From contig NZ_CP007035.1 in assembly GCF_000243115.2 (NCBI RefSeq), positions 4,402,001-4,466,000 of the forward strand: 64,000 nucleotides of DNA, read 5' to 3'. Origin of the DNA: Niabella soli DSM 19437 (GTDB lineage Bacteria; Bacteroidota; Bacteroidia; Chitinophagales; Chitinophagaceae). Both the position numbers and the translations under genes were made by a program. Positions 52,701 through 60,954 of the stretch are shown one piece after another. The first letter of the stretch is position 1, and the number at the start of each line of letters is the position of its first letter. The notes beneath the pieces are model-generated. The model ran no database searches, was not told the DNA's origin, and saw only the letters and a program-made list of their open reading frames with translations.

Positions 52701-52714
52701 TGTAAACGTTTTCA
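52701..52714. promoter_or_regulatory. cre-like operator before susC (locus 2)
   Basis: TGTAAACGTTTTCA fits TGnAAnCGnTTnCA. With its flanks (AAAATGTAAACGTTTTC, 52698-52714) it is the exact reverse complement of 51628-51644 upstream of lacI. It lies 155 bases before the susC start, near a TTTG at 52689-52692 that could be a -33 box. Confidence 0.75.
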
Positions 52715-52868
52715 TAGTAACTGCCAGTCTGTAAAACTGGTATCCTGATCGTTCGGAATAGAAAGAGCGATTGTCATCATAAAGTATTTAGAAAAGGTCT
52801 GGGTCGGTTATCCCTGATAATGAACCCAAAAAGGCCAATTGCCATAATAGTATAAAAATAACAAGCAC

Positions 52869-55800
52869 ATGAATCCAAAACTCATTTTCAGACTTGCTTT
52901 ACTTGCAGTGTTTTGTACCTGGTGCACAACTGCCGTTTATGCGCAAACACGCGTTATTAACGGTACTGTCACAGATAAAGCTACCGGGCTGCCACTAGCA
53001 AATGCAACAGTCGTGATCAAAGGGACCAACCGCGCCCTGCTGGTAGGGGCGGATGGAAGTTTTACCATCAACGAAGCACGGCCCGGAATGGTCGTGACGG
53101 TCAGCTATTCAGGGTATGCTTCGCAGGACGTTACCATAAAAGATCAGACCGAACTCTCTATCGCGTTAAGCAGTGTTGCCAGTAACCTCGACGATGTGGT
53201 GGTGATCGGCTACGGGACAGTAAAAAAACGCGACCTGACGGGTGCCGTGGTGTCGGTAAAAAGCGCGGAGATTACTGCCCGGCCCGGCCCCAATCCCATG
53301 GAGTCATTGCAGGGAAGGGTAGCGGGTCTGGATATCACCCGCTCCTCAGGTCAGGCCGGAGCGGGAGTGAACATGCAGTTGCGGGGTAACCGGTCCTTTA
53401 CCGCCAGTGGTACCCCCCTGTTTATAATCGATGGCTTACCGGGCGACTATGCTACCTTAAACTCCTATGATATTGAATCCATAGAAATATTGAAAGATGC
53501 CTCATCAACTGCGGTGTATGGTTCTGCCGGATCAAATGGGGTGATTATCATCACAACAAAAAAAGGTAAGGCCGGAAAAATAAATGTTGATTTCAATACC
53601 TATTATGGTTATAATGGCTGGTCGGTTACACCAAAAATGCGTACGGGCGATGCCTATCTGCAAACCAAACGGGATGCTTATAAATATGTATGGGATGCAA
53701 CTAATAACAAGTGGACCACCACCGGGGCGCTCTGGCAATCGCCGGCAGATGATGAAAAGATCTTTGGCACCGACCGGTATGCTATTTTTAAGACGGGCAA
53801 TTTTGTAAACTGGGCGGATGAATTTCTGCAAAAAAATGCAGCCACTCAAAATTATAGCTTGAGCGTTTCCGGAGGAACGGAGAAAACCAAAGCTTACGCT
53901 TCTTTTAACTATACGGATGAAAAAGGCCAGTACAGGGGCGATGAATATAAGCTCTTCTCCACAAGCATGCGGATCGATCATAAGGTAAGAGACTGGATCA
54001 CGATCGGAAGCACGGTTCAGGCGTCTTATGTAGACAGGGATAAAGCCCAGGACAAACTGGAAAACGCCCTGGTAACCGATCCTCTTGTAAAACCTTACAA
54101 TGACGACGGTACCTTAAATACAAACCTTGGGAATAACGTATACAATCTTTTACTCAACTATCAACCGGGGGTATATGCCAACGTGGACAACAACCTGAAG
54201 CTTTTTGTAAATCCCTACCTGGAGATCAGGCCCATAAAAGGCTTAAGCTTTATCTCTCGTGTGGGTACCTGGCTTACGTATTCCAATAACTACCAGTTCG
54301 ACGGTATTGGTTCGGTAAATTATACCTACGGGAATGCCGGCATCGCTAAGGCACAGATTACCCAGAACCGGTCATTGGGCTATCAATGGGAAAATATCCT
54401 GACTTATAATTTCAAAGTAGCAAACGATCATGATTTTACCCTTACCGGAGTAAGCTCCTGGTATGATAACAAAAACACGTTTACTATAATGAATCAGAGT
54501 AATATACTGTCCAATAATTTTAAGTGGTACAATTTCAGAGGCGATGTCAATACAACATCCTGGTCTTCTTACAATATGTCAAAAACCCTTGGTTTTGTTG
54601 GCCGTATCAATTATTCTTATTTAGGAAAATATCTTTTATCAGCTTCCGTTCGTCGCGACGGGGCTTCAGCTTTGTATGTAACCAATCAGTGGGATAATTT
54701 TCCTGCAGCGGCTGCGGGCTGGAGGATCTCCGAAGAGCCGTTTATGGAAGGTACGAAGGATTGGCTGGACAATCTTAAATTACGGGTAGGCTGGGGCGTT
54801 ACGGGAACGGCTAAGATCGATGCATATAGTTCTGTCAATACCCTTGAGAGCAGCAATATGTCATTAGGCGGTGTAGCGCAACCCATTTATCGCAGTTCAC
54901 CATTTATTACCAACCCTAATTTAGGATGGGAAAAATCGTACAACACCAATATTGGTGTGGATGCTACGCTTTTGAAGAATCGTATTGATCTGGCACTGGA
55001 TCTTTATAACACAAAAACCAACGGCGTTATCTGGAATGTTCCTTCTCCCATAATCTACGGAACGTATAAGCCCGGTACCCAATACCAGACCTATCTTAAT
55101 ATATGCCAGACCCTGAACCAAGGCCTGGAGCTGTCCGTGAATACCCGGAACATCGTTAAAAAGAATTTTGAATGGACCTCTTCTGCAGCATTTGCCTATA
55201 ATAAAGAAAAAATCCTTAAGCTGATCGGTGGCGTTGCCAATAACATCACCAATGATGTATACGCCCTTACAATTGGCCAGCCGGTGAATTCCTTCCGGAA
55301 TTATAAGCTGGATGGCGTTTGGCAGATAGGAGAAGAAAGCGATGCCGCCGTGTTTGGAAAGCGCCCGGGCGATCTCAAAGTAGACGTTCCCGGCATGACG
55401 CGCCTGGATAATGGAGTATACATGAAAACGGCTGCTGATGGCACAAAAAACTATTACTATACTGATCTTACAGCGGCGCAGCAATACAGTTCCGGTCTTA
55501 CCGCCGCCAGCTCAAAGTATACTTACAGTGCCAATGATTACCAGGTGCTGGGCCACAACTCGCCAGATTGGTCGCTTGGGTTTCAAAACGGGTTCAAATA
55601 CAAGAATATTGATCTGACCGTGTATGCTTATTTCCGCTGGGGACAGATGATCAACTACAATATGCTCGGATGGTATCAACCCAATGGCTTTGCCACCAAT
55701 GCAAGCCCTTCAAGAACCATTCCGGAATATTTTAACTACTGGACACCGGAAAATCCATCCAATGATTTCCCGGTTATGAATTATTTATCGACGAGTTCTA

Positions 55801-56057
55801 CGATGACAGGTTTTTCAGGCCTCACTTATGTTGATGGTTCTTTCTTTAAAATTAAGAACATCACCGTGGGGTATACCCTGCCGGCAAATCTGGTGAAAAA
55901 ATTCGCGCTTCAGAAGTTTCGTTTATATGGCACGATCACCAATCCGCTGGTCCTGGCAAAAAGCCCTTTATTGAAGCAATATGACCCTGAAATGAACGGG
56001 GCGCTCAGCTATCCGCTGACTAAGCAGGTGGTAGTAGGATTGAACGTGACATTTTAA
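52869..56057 (+). CDS. susC: SusC-like TonB-dependent outer-membrane receptor (locus 2)
   Basis: A 1062-residue SusC/RagA-family receptor. The signal peptide ends at TAVYAQ; then a carboxypeptidase-regulatory-like domain (INGTVTDKATGLPLANATVVI), TonB-box region LDDVVVIGYGTVKKRDLTGAV, plug with GRVAGLDITRSSGQAGAG and NPMESLQG, and a barrel with C terminus VVVGLNVTF. It takes up oligosaccharide with the adjacent SusD. It is probably repressed by the LacI protein through the operator at 52701. Confidence 0.96.
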   Translation: MNPKLIFRLALLAVFCTWCTTAVYAQTRVINGTVTDKATGLPLANATVVIKGTNRALLVGADGSFTINEARPGMVVTVSYSGYASQDVTIKDQTELSIALSSVASNLDDVVVIGYGTVKKRDLTGAVVSVKSAEITARPGPNPMESLQGRVAGLDITRSSGQAGAGVNMQLRGNRSFTASGTPLFIIDGLPGDYATLNSYDIESIEILKDASSTAVYGSAGSNGVIIITTKKGKAGKINVDFNTYYGYNGWSVTPKMRTGDAYLQTKRDAYKYVWDATNNKWTTTGALWQSPADDEKIFGTDRYAIFKTGNFVNWADEFLQKNAATQNYSLSVSGGTEKTKAYASFNYTDEKGQYRGDEYKLFSTSMRIDHKVRDWITIGSTVQASYVDRDKAQDKLENALVTDPLVKPYNDDGTLNTNLGNNVYNLLLNYQPGVYANVDNNLKLFVNPYLEIRPIKGLSFISRVGTWLTYSNNYQFDGIGSVNYTYGNAGIAKAQITQNRSLGYQWENILTYNFKVANDHDFTLTGVSSWYDNKNTFTIMNQSNILSNNFKWYNFRGDVNTTSWSSYNMSKTLGFVGRINYSYLGKYLLSASVRRDGASALYVTNQWDNFPAAAAGWRISEEPFMEGTKDWLDNLKLRVGWGVTGTAKIDAYSSVNTLESSNMSLGGVAQPIYRSSPFITNPNLGWEKSYNTNIGVDATLLKNRIDLALDLYNTKTNGVIWNVPSPIIYGTYKPGTQYQTYLNICQTLNQGLELSVNTRNIVKKNFEWTSSAAFAYNKEKILKLIGGVANNITNDVYALTIGQPVNSFRNYKLDGVWQIGEESDAAVFGKRPGDLKVDVPGMTRLDNGVYMKTAADGTKNYYYTDLTAAQQYSSGLTAASSKYTYSANDYQVLGHNSPDWSLGFQNGFKYKNIDLTVYAYFRWGQMINYNMLGWYQPNGFATNASPSRTIPEYFNYWTPENPSNDFPVMNYLSTSSTMTGFSGLTYVDGSFFKIKNITVGYTLPANLVKKFALQKFRLYGTITNPLVLAKSPLLKQYDPEMNGALSYPLTKQVVVGLNVTF

Positions 56058-56081
56058 TCGTTGAATTATTAAAAAAAACAC

Positions 56082-58145
56082 ATGAAAACTAATTTTATAA
56101 AAAGAGTAAGCTATAAATACGGGTGGGTACTGCTTTTAGCAGTGTATACGTCCTCATGCAGTTTAAAGGAATACAACCCTTCTGCTTTATCTGAAGATAA
56201 TGTACTGCGCAACTTCGATGGCTGGAAAGCCTATCAGTCGAACTGTTATACCGGCCTCTGGGGATCGCTGATCGGCATGCCTTACGGTATCGTATCTGAA
56301 GCCGGTACCGATCTGTGGACCTTTCCTTACGGAAACCATAATCAGTACAAGGATCTGTTGGCTTACGAAGAATTTACAACCAATTCCGGTATCGTAAGGA
56401 ATGTATGGGATTATGCCTGGGGATCCATAAAAGACTGCAATAAAACAATTCAGCTCGTACCGCAATTGACAGATGGAAATGCTGAGGATATTAAAGTGTT
56501 GACGGCAGAGGCGAAACTTTTAAGGGCCTATTATTATTCTGTACTGGTCGCGCAATTCGGAAAGGTTCCTTTAATCCTGGTTGATAGTCCTGTTAAAGAT
56601 CCCAACCCCAAACGGAATGATATCGCTGAAATTTATGCCCAGATCGTTTCCGATTTGAGAACCGCTTTTCAGGATCTTCCGGTAACCCCTTATGGAGGCA
56701 ATGCAGCGCGGGTTACCAAAAAAGCGGCATTCGGTCTTTTGGCCCGTGTATATGCGCAAGGAGCCGGTGAGGGGTTGAATGAAAATGGAAAATCGTATTG
56801 GGTGCGCGCCAAAGAAGTGGCCGACAGCCTCATCAATAACGCCGGCGCTTACAACGCTACTTTATACAATGATTTTTCAATGGTGTTTGCGGCAGCCAAC
56901 AACCGGAAAAATGCAGAGGCTTTGTTTACCGCCTATGGGTTGGATCCGTATGACGCCTCTTATGATTATTTTACAGGCAACTCCAAACCCAATATTTACC
57001 TCCATTATTATCCCAAGCTGGATGATGCATTTGGAACTTCCGACGTTTTTAAAAGAAGCGTAAACTCCAATACCTCAAACGCCTACTACGGGCGCCTGAA
57101 CCAGCAATTCATCGCTCCCACGAAATACCTGGTAGACTGTTTTAATGCTCAATATGATAAAAGATGGGAGAATACATTTGTTACGGCATTTGCTAATTAT
57201 TCCGGTGTACAGGCCATTACAAGTTTGGGTACCGGCGTTCCTTCTCCGGCAAATGTGACCTACAATGCCGCCACGGTTACGCTTACCGCTGCCATGTGTA
57301 CAAAGTATGGCATTGATGCGGCACATGTAGGAGAAAAGATCTATCCCTATGCGGACGTAAATACCCGTAATGCATCCAAAAATGCCACCTGGCAATACAT
57401 CCCGATGATCTGGAATAAAGGAGCGCATGCCGGCGCCACTTCAGATCTGTCTACCATCCCAAATGCCAATGTGCATCCTTATCCGCTGGCTCCTGACGAA
57501 GACCGGTTTTTCGCTTATTTGAGCAAAGACCCGCTGACGGCTGCCGACAAAAAGACCCGCAGGTATGTTACCGTGAATATTAATGACCTGTTTGACCTGT
57601 CCGCAGATCCAACAGGGAGTACTTATAAAAGTGTTACCACCACTAACGGATTCCCTTCAGCAAGCCTGGCCAACCTGTTCCCTGCTATGATGAAGTTTAA
57701 CCACAATTTCGACGGCGGATGGCTGGGGGGTAATTTTCAGCAAAAGCTGGGAAACATCATGATTATGCGGATGGCCGAAGTATACCTCATTGCTGCCGAA
57801 GCAACCTTGCACGTAAATAATGACGGGGCCGCTGCCGCCAACTATCTGAATGTATTGCGTAAACGCGCCTGCCGGAACGCTGCAGACTTCAACACCGGCA
57901 CCGGTATGCAACTGGCAACAGCAACCATGAACGATGTTTTTGATGAATATGCCCGTGAACTCTGCGGTGAATATAACCGTTGGGCACTTTTAAAACGCAA
58001 TAAAGCATTTGAGACCCGGCTGCAGAATTACAACAGGACCGCTTTTGCAAATTTTGTTGCCGCCAAGCATTATAACCGCCCCATTCCATTTGCTTTCCTG
58101 AACCAGATCAACAATGCAGATCAGTTTGGGAACAATGGATATTAA
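56082..58145 (+). CDS. susD: SusD-like surface glycan-binding lipoprotein (locus 2)
   Basis: A 687-residue lipoprotein, probable lipidated cysteine C26 (YTSSC). The SusD helical core is seen at AEAKLLRAYYYSVLVAQFGKVPLIL and the C-terminal part at VFDEYARELCGEYNRWALLKRNKAFE. It lies 24 bases after susC, so the pair is co-transcribed. Confidence 0.95.
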   Translation: MKTNFIKRVSYKYGWVLLLAVYTSSCSLKEYNPSALSEDNVLRNFDGWKAYQSNCYTGLWGSLIGMPYGIVSEAGTDLWTFPYGNHNQYKDLLAYEEFTTNSGIVRNVWDYAWGSIKDCNKTIQLVPQLTDGNAEDIKVLTAEAKLLRAYYYSVLVAQFGKVPLILVDSPVKDPNPKRNDIAEIYAQIVSDLRTAFQDLPVTPYGGNAARVTKKAAFGLLARVYAQGAGEGLNENGKSYWVRAKEVADSLINNAGAYNATLYNDFSMVFAAANNRKNAEALFTAYGLDPYDASYDYFTGNSKPNIYLHYYPKLDDAFGTSDVFKRSVNSNTSNAYYGRLNQQFIAPTKYLVDCFNAQYDKRWENTFVTAFANYSGVQAITSLGTGVPSPANVTYNAATVTLTAAMCTKYGIDAAHVGEKIYPYADVNTRNASKNATWQYIPMIWNKGAHAGATSDLSTIPNANVHPYPLAPDEDRFFAYLSKDPLTAADKKTRRYVTVNINDLFDLSADPTGSTYKSVTTTNGFPSASLANLFPAMMKFNHNFDGGWLGGNFQQKLGNIMIMRMAEVYLIAAEATLHVNNDGAAAANYLNVLRKRACRNAADFNTGTGMQLATATMNDVFDEYARELCGEYNRWALLKRNKAFETRLQNYNRTAFANFVAAKHYNRPIPFAFLNQINNADQFGNNGY

Positions 58146-58222
58146 ACAGTAGACAAGCTGTCCGTGCCCGTGCAATTTGAACGGAGTGCGGATAGCTTTT
58201 TTGGAGTGATAAGCAGGATGGA

Positions 58223-58236
58223 GAAAACGGTTAAAT
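58223..58236. promoter_or_regulatory. Weak cre-like site before the GH140-like gene
   Basis: GAAAACGGTTAAAT differs at two of 14 positions from GAAAACGTTTACAT at the lacI operator. It is 159 bases before the GH140-like start and may be a lower-affinity site or chance. Confidence 0.3.
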
Positions 58237-58394
58237 TAATGGAAATAATTGTTGATACGGCTGTTTTCCCTGGCTTTCGTTTTATCTTAGGCAAGCGCCC
58301 ATAGGCCGGCATTGGTTTGTCCCATACAAACTATCCGGAAGTATTCATATTACTGATATTTAAAATAAACAGAACCTTCGATTTTACTACTATT

Positions 58395-59783
58395 ATGAAA
58401 CGATCCCTTGCGATAGTCTTTTTATGTTTCTTTTTTTCGGTTGCGGTTCGGGCGCAGCAAGGGCTGCCGGTGCAGGTAGCAGCCAACCGGCATTATTTTC
58501 AGACGGCCGACGGCAAACCCTTTTTTTGGCTGGGCGATACCGGTTGGCTCCTGTTTGTAAAATGCAACCGCCAGGAAGCGCTGCATTATCTGGATATACG
58601 GAAACAACAGGGGTTTAATGTGATCCAGGTAATGGTGCTGCATACGGTAACCGCTAAAAATGTTTACAGCGATTTTGCCGTGGCAAACGGTGATGTTTCA
58701 AAACCGGTAGTAACCAATGGTGCAGACTTCGGGGATAGCACGCAATACGACTTCTGGGATCATGTTGAATTTATTATCAGCGAAGCCTCAAAAAGAGGGA
58801 TCTATATGGCATTGGTTCCGGTATGGGGCAGCGACGTAAAAGGCGGAAAAGTAAGCGTGGAGCAGGCAAAAGCGTATGCCCGGTTCCTGGCAGGCCGCTT
58901 TAAGAAATATACTAATATCATCTGGATGAATGGGGGCGATATACCGGGGGATGAACATATGGAGGTATGGAATGCCATCGGAACAACCTTAAAGAAATAC
59001 GACCCGGCGCATCTGGTTACATTTCATCCACGCGGACGCTATACATCATCAGACTGGTTTCAAAAGCAACCCTGGCTTGATTTTAATATGGCGCAAAGCG
59101 GCCACCGGACCTATGCCCAGGATACCAGCTTGCAGGAAAAACACCGGTTTGGTGAAGATAACTGGAGATATATAAAACTCGATTGGTCGTTGGCGCCCAC
59201 CAAACCTGTTTTGGATGGAGAGCCTTCTTATGAACATATTCCCTATGGACTGCATGACAGTCTGCAACCCAGATGGGACGCGGCAGCCATAAGACGCTAT
59301 GCTTACTGGAGTGTATTTGCCGGCGCGGCTGGTTTCACCTACGGCGATAATGCCGTAATGCAGTTTCATACTATTAAAGAGGGTGCCGGCAGTTTCGGGG
59401 TAAGAGAAAACTGGCAGGATGAATTGACCGCCGCAGGCGCCACACAGATGCGGTTTGTAAAGGAGCTGCTGTTATCCCATGATTACTTCAGCCGCGTGCC
59501 CGCCCAGGAGTTGATCGTAAATAATAATCAAACAAAATACGATTATATACTGGCCACAAAAGGTAAAGGATATGCAATGGCCTATTCGTATACGGGGAAG
59601 CCGTTCAGGATGGATCTGGCGAAGCTCGGATTTAAACCCGCGAAAGCGAAATGGTATATTCCTGCGAGCGGAAAATATATACCGGCGCAACTGAACCGGA
59701 CAAAGGGGGTCGTGCAATTTGACCCCCCTGCGGCGAAAGAGAATGTGGATGGAACAGACCGGGTTTTGGTGTTGGAAAAATAA
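58395..59783 (+). CDS. GH140-like apiosidase (DUF4038 barrel)
   Basis: A 462-residue secreted barrel enzyme of the apiosidase-like DUF4038 type with a C-terminal beta domain (about 375-462, KGYAMAYSYTGKPFRMDLA) of the collagen-binding-like kind. The N-terminal part is RHYFQTADGKPFFWLGDTGWLLF. Likely catalytic residues are D182 in WMNGGD and E276 in DGEPSYEH, positions that fit characterised GH140 D-apiosidases. GH140 cuts the apiose-galacturonate link of rhamnogalacturonan II. ATG 58395 starts a normal signal peptide (MKRSLAIVFLCFFFS); an upstream in-frame start at 58317 adds 26 residues with no such feature. Exact specificity is inferred. Confidence 0.82.
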   Translation: MKRSLAIVFLCFFFSVAVRAQQGLPVQVAANRHYFQTADGKPFFWLGDTGWLLFVKCNRQEALHYLDIRKQQGFNVIQVMVLHTVTAKNVYSDFAVANGDVSKPVVTNGADFGDSTQYDFWDHVEFIISEASKRGIYMALVPVWGSDVKGGKVSVEQAKAYARFLAGRFKKYTNIIWMNGGDIPGDEHMEVWNAIGTTLKKYDPAHLVTFHPRGRYTSSDWFQKQPWLDFNMAQSGHRTYAQDTSLQEKHRFGEDNWRYIKLDWSLAPTKPVLDGEPSYEHIPYGLHDSLQPRWDAAAIRRYAYWSVFAGAAGFTYGDNAVMQFHTIKEGAGSFGVRENWQDELTAAGATQMRFVKELLLSHDYFSRVPAQELIVNNNQTKYDYILATKGKGYAMAYSYTGKPFRMDLAKLGFKPAKAKWYIPASGKYIPAQLNRTKGVVQFDPPAAKENVDGTDRVLVLEK

Positions 59784-59801
59784 TCATTGTTTAGAACCCG
59801 C

Positions 59802-59858
59802 CGTCGTTTCGATGAGTCCGCCGAAGGAGGATGAAGAGAAATTTCGTTTTTTAATGAC
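59802..59858. repeat. Dispersed repeat (CGTCATTTCGA family)
   Basis: CGTCGTTTCGATGAG, TCCGCCGAAGG and GGATGAAGAGAAATTTCGT are in the family order; the right end is truncated to TTAATGAC. Confidence 0.7.
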
Positions 59859-59942
59859 TTTAAAAGATATGTCATTAGCAGCGGGCGGAGAAATGGCTGA
59901 TTGTCACAATTGTTTAACTCAATACAAATACAAAAGAATAAA

Positions 59943-60869
59943 TTGAAAAAGATTCTGGCTATACTTTTAATAACCATTGTCATGAGCTCCTGTTCCAGCA
60001 GGGCTTATTTATTCACCTCCTTTCATGAGCCGGCAGATGCCGGATTAAGGATGTTGTACAGTTATGACGGCTACCGCTGGGAAGATTTTAATACCGTTTT
60101 CCTGAAACCCGGAGTGGGTAATCAAAAAGTAATGCGCGATCCTTCAATGGTTCAGGGACCAGATGGAACCTTTCATCTGGTATGGACCAGCAGTTGGCGC
60201 GATGATAAGGGGTTTGGATACGCTTCTTCAAAAGACCTGATACATTGGAGCGAAGAGAAATTTATACCGGTAATGGAGCATGAACCGACAACGGTAAACG
60301 TTTGGGCTCCTGAACTATTTTATGATGCGCCCCGCAAACAATATATTATCATATGGGCCAGCACGATACCTGGCCGCTTTGAACGGGGACTGGAAGAGGA
60401 GCGCAATAACCACCGGATGTATGTGACCACTACCAAAGACTTTGAAACCTTTACGCCGGCAAGATTATTCCTGGATCCGAAATTCAGTGTCATTGATGCC
60501 GAAATTGTCCGGAGGGCTAAGAATGATTATATTCTGGTTTTAAAAGATAATACGCGGAACGAACTGGATATTAAAGTGGCATTTAGTAACAGCCCGCTGG
60601 GCCCCTGGCGGAATATATCAAAAGCCTTTACGGAAAAATATACAGAAGGACCCACAACGGTTAAAGCAAAAGATCAATGGCTGATCTATTATGATGCGTA
60701 CCGGAAAAAGACCTATGAAGCATCCGGCACCAAAGATTTTATTCATTTTGAAAATGCCAACAGCAGGATCAGCGTGCCCCAGGGCCATAAGCACGGAACG
60801 ATCGTTCCCGTGAAGAAGCAGGTGGTGAAGCGATTAATAAAACAATTAAAAACAGCAAATAGGTCATAG
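59943..60869 (+). CDS. GH43-family beta-propeller lipoprotein
   Basis: A 308-residue lipoprotein starting at TTG 59943 (signal ILAILLITIVMSSC, lipidated C17). The GH43-type catalytic set is visible: base D66 in MRDPSM, D185 in IDAEIV and acid E235 in TEGPT. Blade ends with SSKDLIHWSE and TTKDFETF repeat. GH43 enzymes are mainly alpha-L-arabinofuranosidases, beta-xylosidases and galactanases acting on pectic side chains. No ATG gives a sensible signal sequence, and a further TTG at 59901 adds 14 polar residues. A surface or periplasmic location is expected. Confidence 0.85.
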   Translation: MKKILAILLITIVMSSCSSRAYLFTSFHEPADAGLRMLYSYDGYRWEDFNTVFLKPGVGNQKVMRDPSMVQGPDGTFHLVWTSSWRDDKGFGYASSKDLIHWSEEKFIPVMEHEPTTVNVWAPELFYDAPRKQYIIIWASTIPGRFERGLEEERNNHRMYVTTTKDFETFTPARLFLDPKFSVIDAEIVRRAKNDYILVLKDNTRNELDIKVAFSNSPLGPWRNISKAFTEKYTEGPTTVKAKDQWLIYYDAYRKKTYEASGTKDFIHFENANSRISVPQGHKHGTIVPVKKQVVKRLIKQLKTANRS

Positions 60870-60938
60870 CTAATGGTTCATAGGTCATGGTATCTTTCAA
60901 ATGAAAATCGCCCATGAACTATAAGCTATGAACCATGA
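60868..60938. repeat. Word-like inverted repeat between GH43 and propeller gene
   Basis: CATAGCTAATGGTTCATAGG and TCATGG on the left pair with CCCATGAACTATAAGCTATG and AACCATG on the right. It overlaps the GH43 stop and ends 16 bases before ATG 60955. Confidence 0.5.
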
Positions 60939-60954
60939 TCTGAAACACAGTAAG

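Noticed and set aside
60292-60310. GGTAAACGTTTGGG, similar to the cre-like operator
   Set aside because: It is in the GH43 coding sequence and loses the outer CA/TG bases, so it is probably chance.
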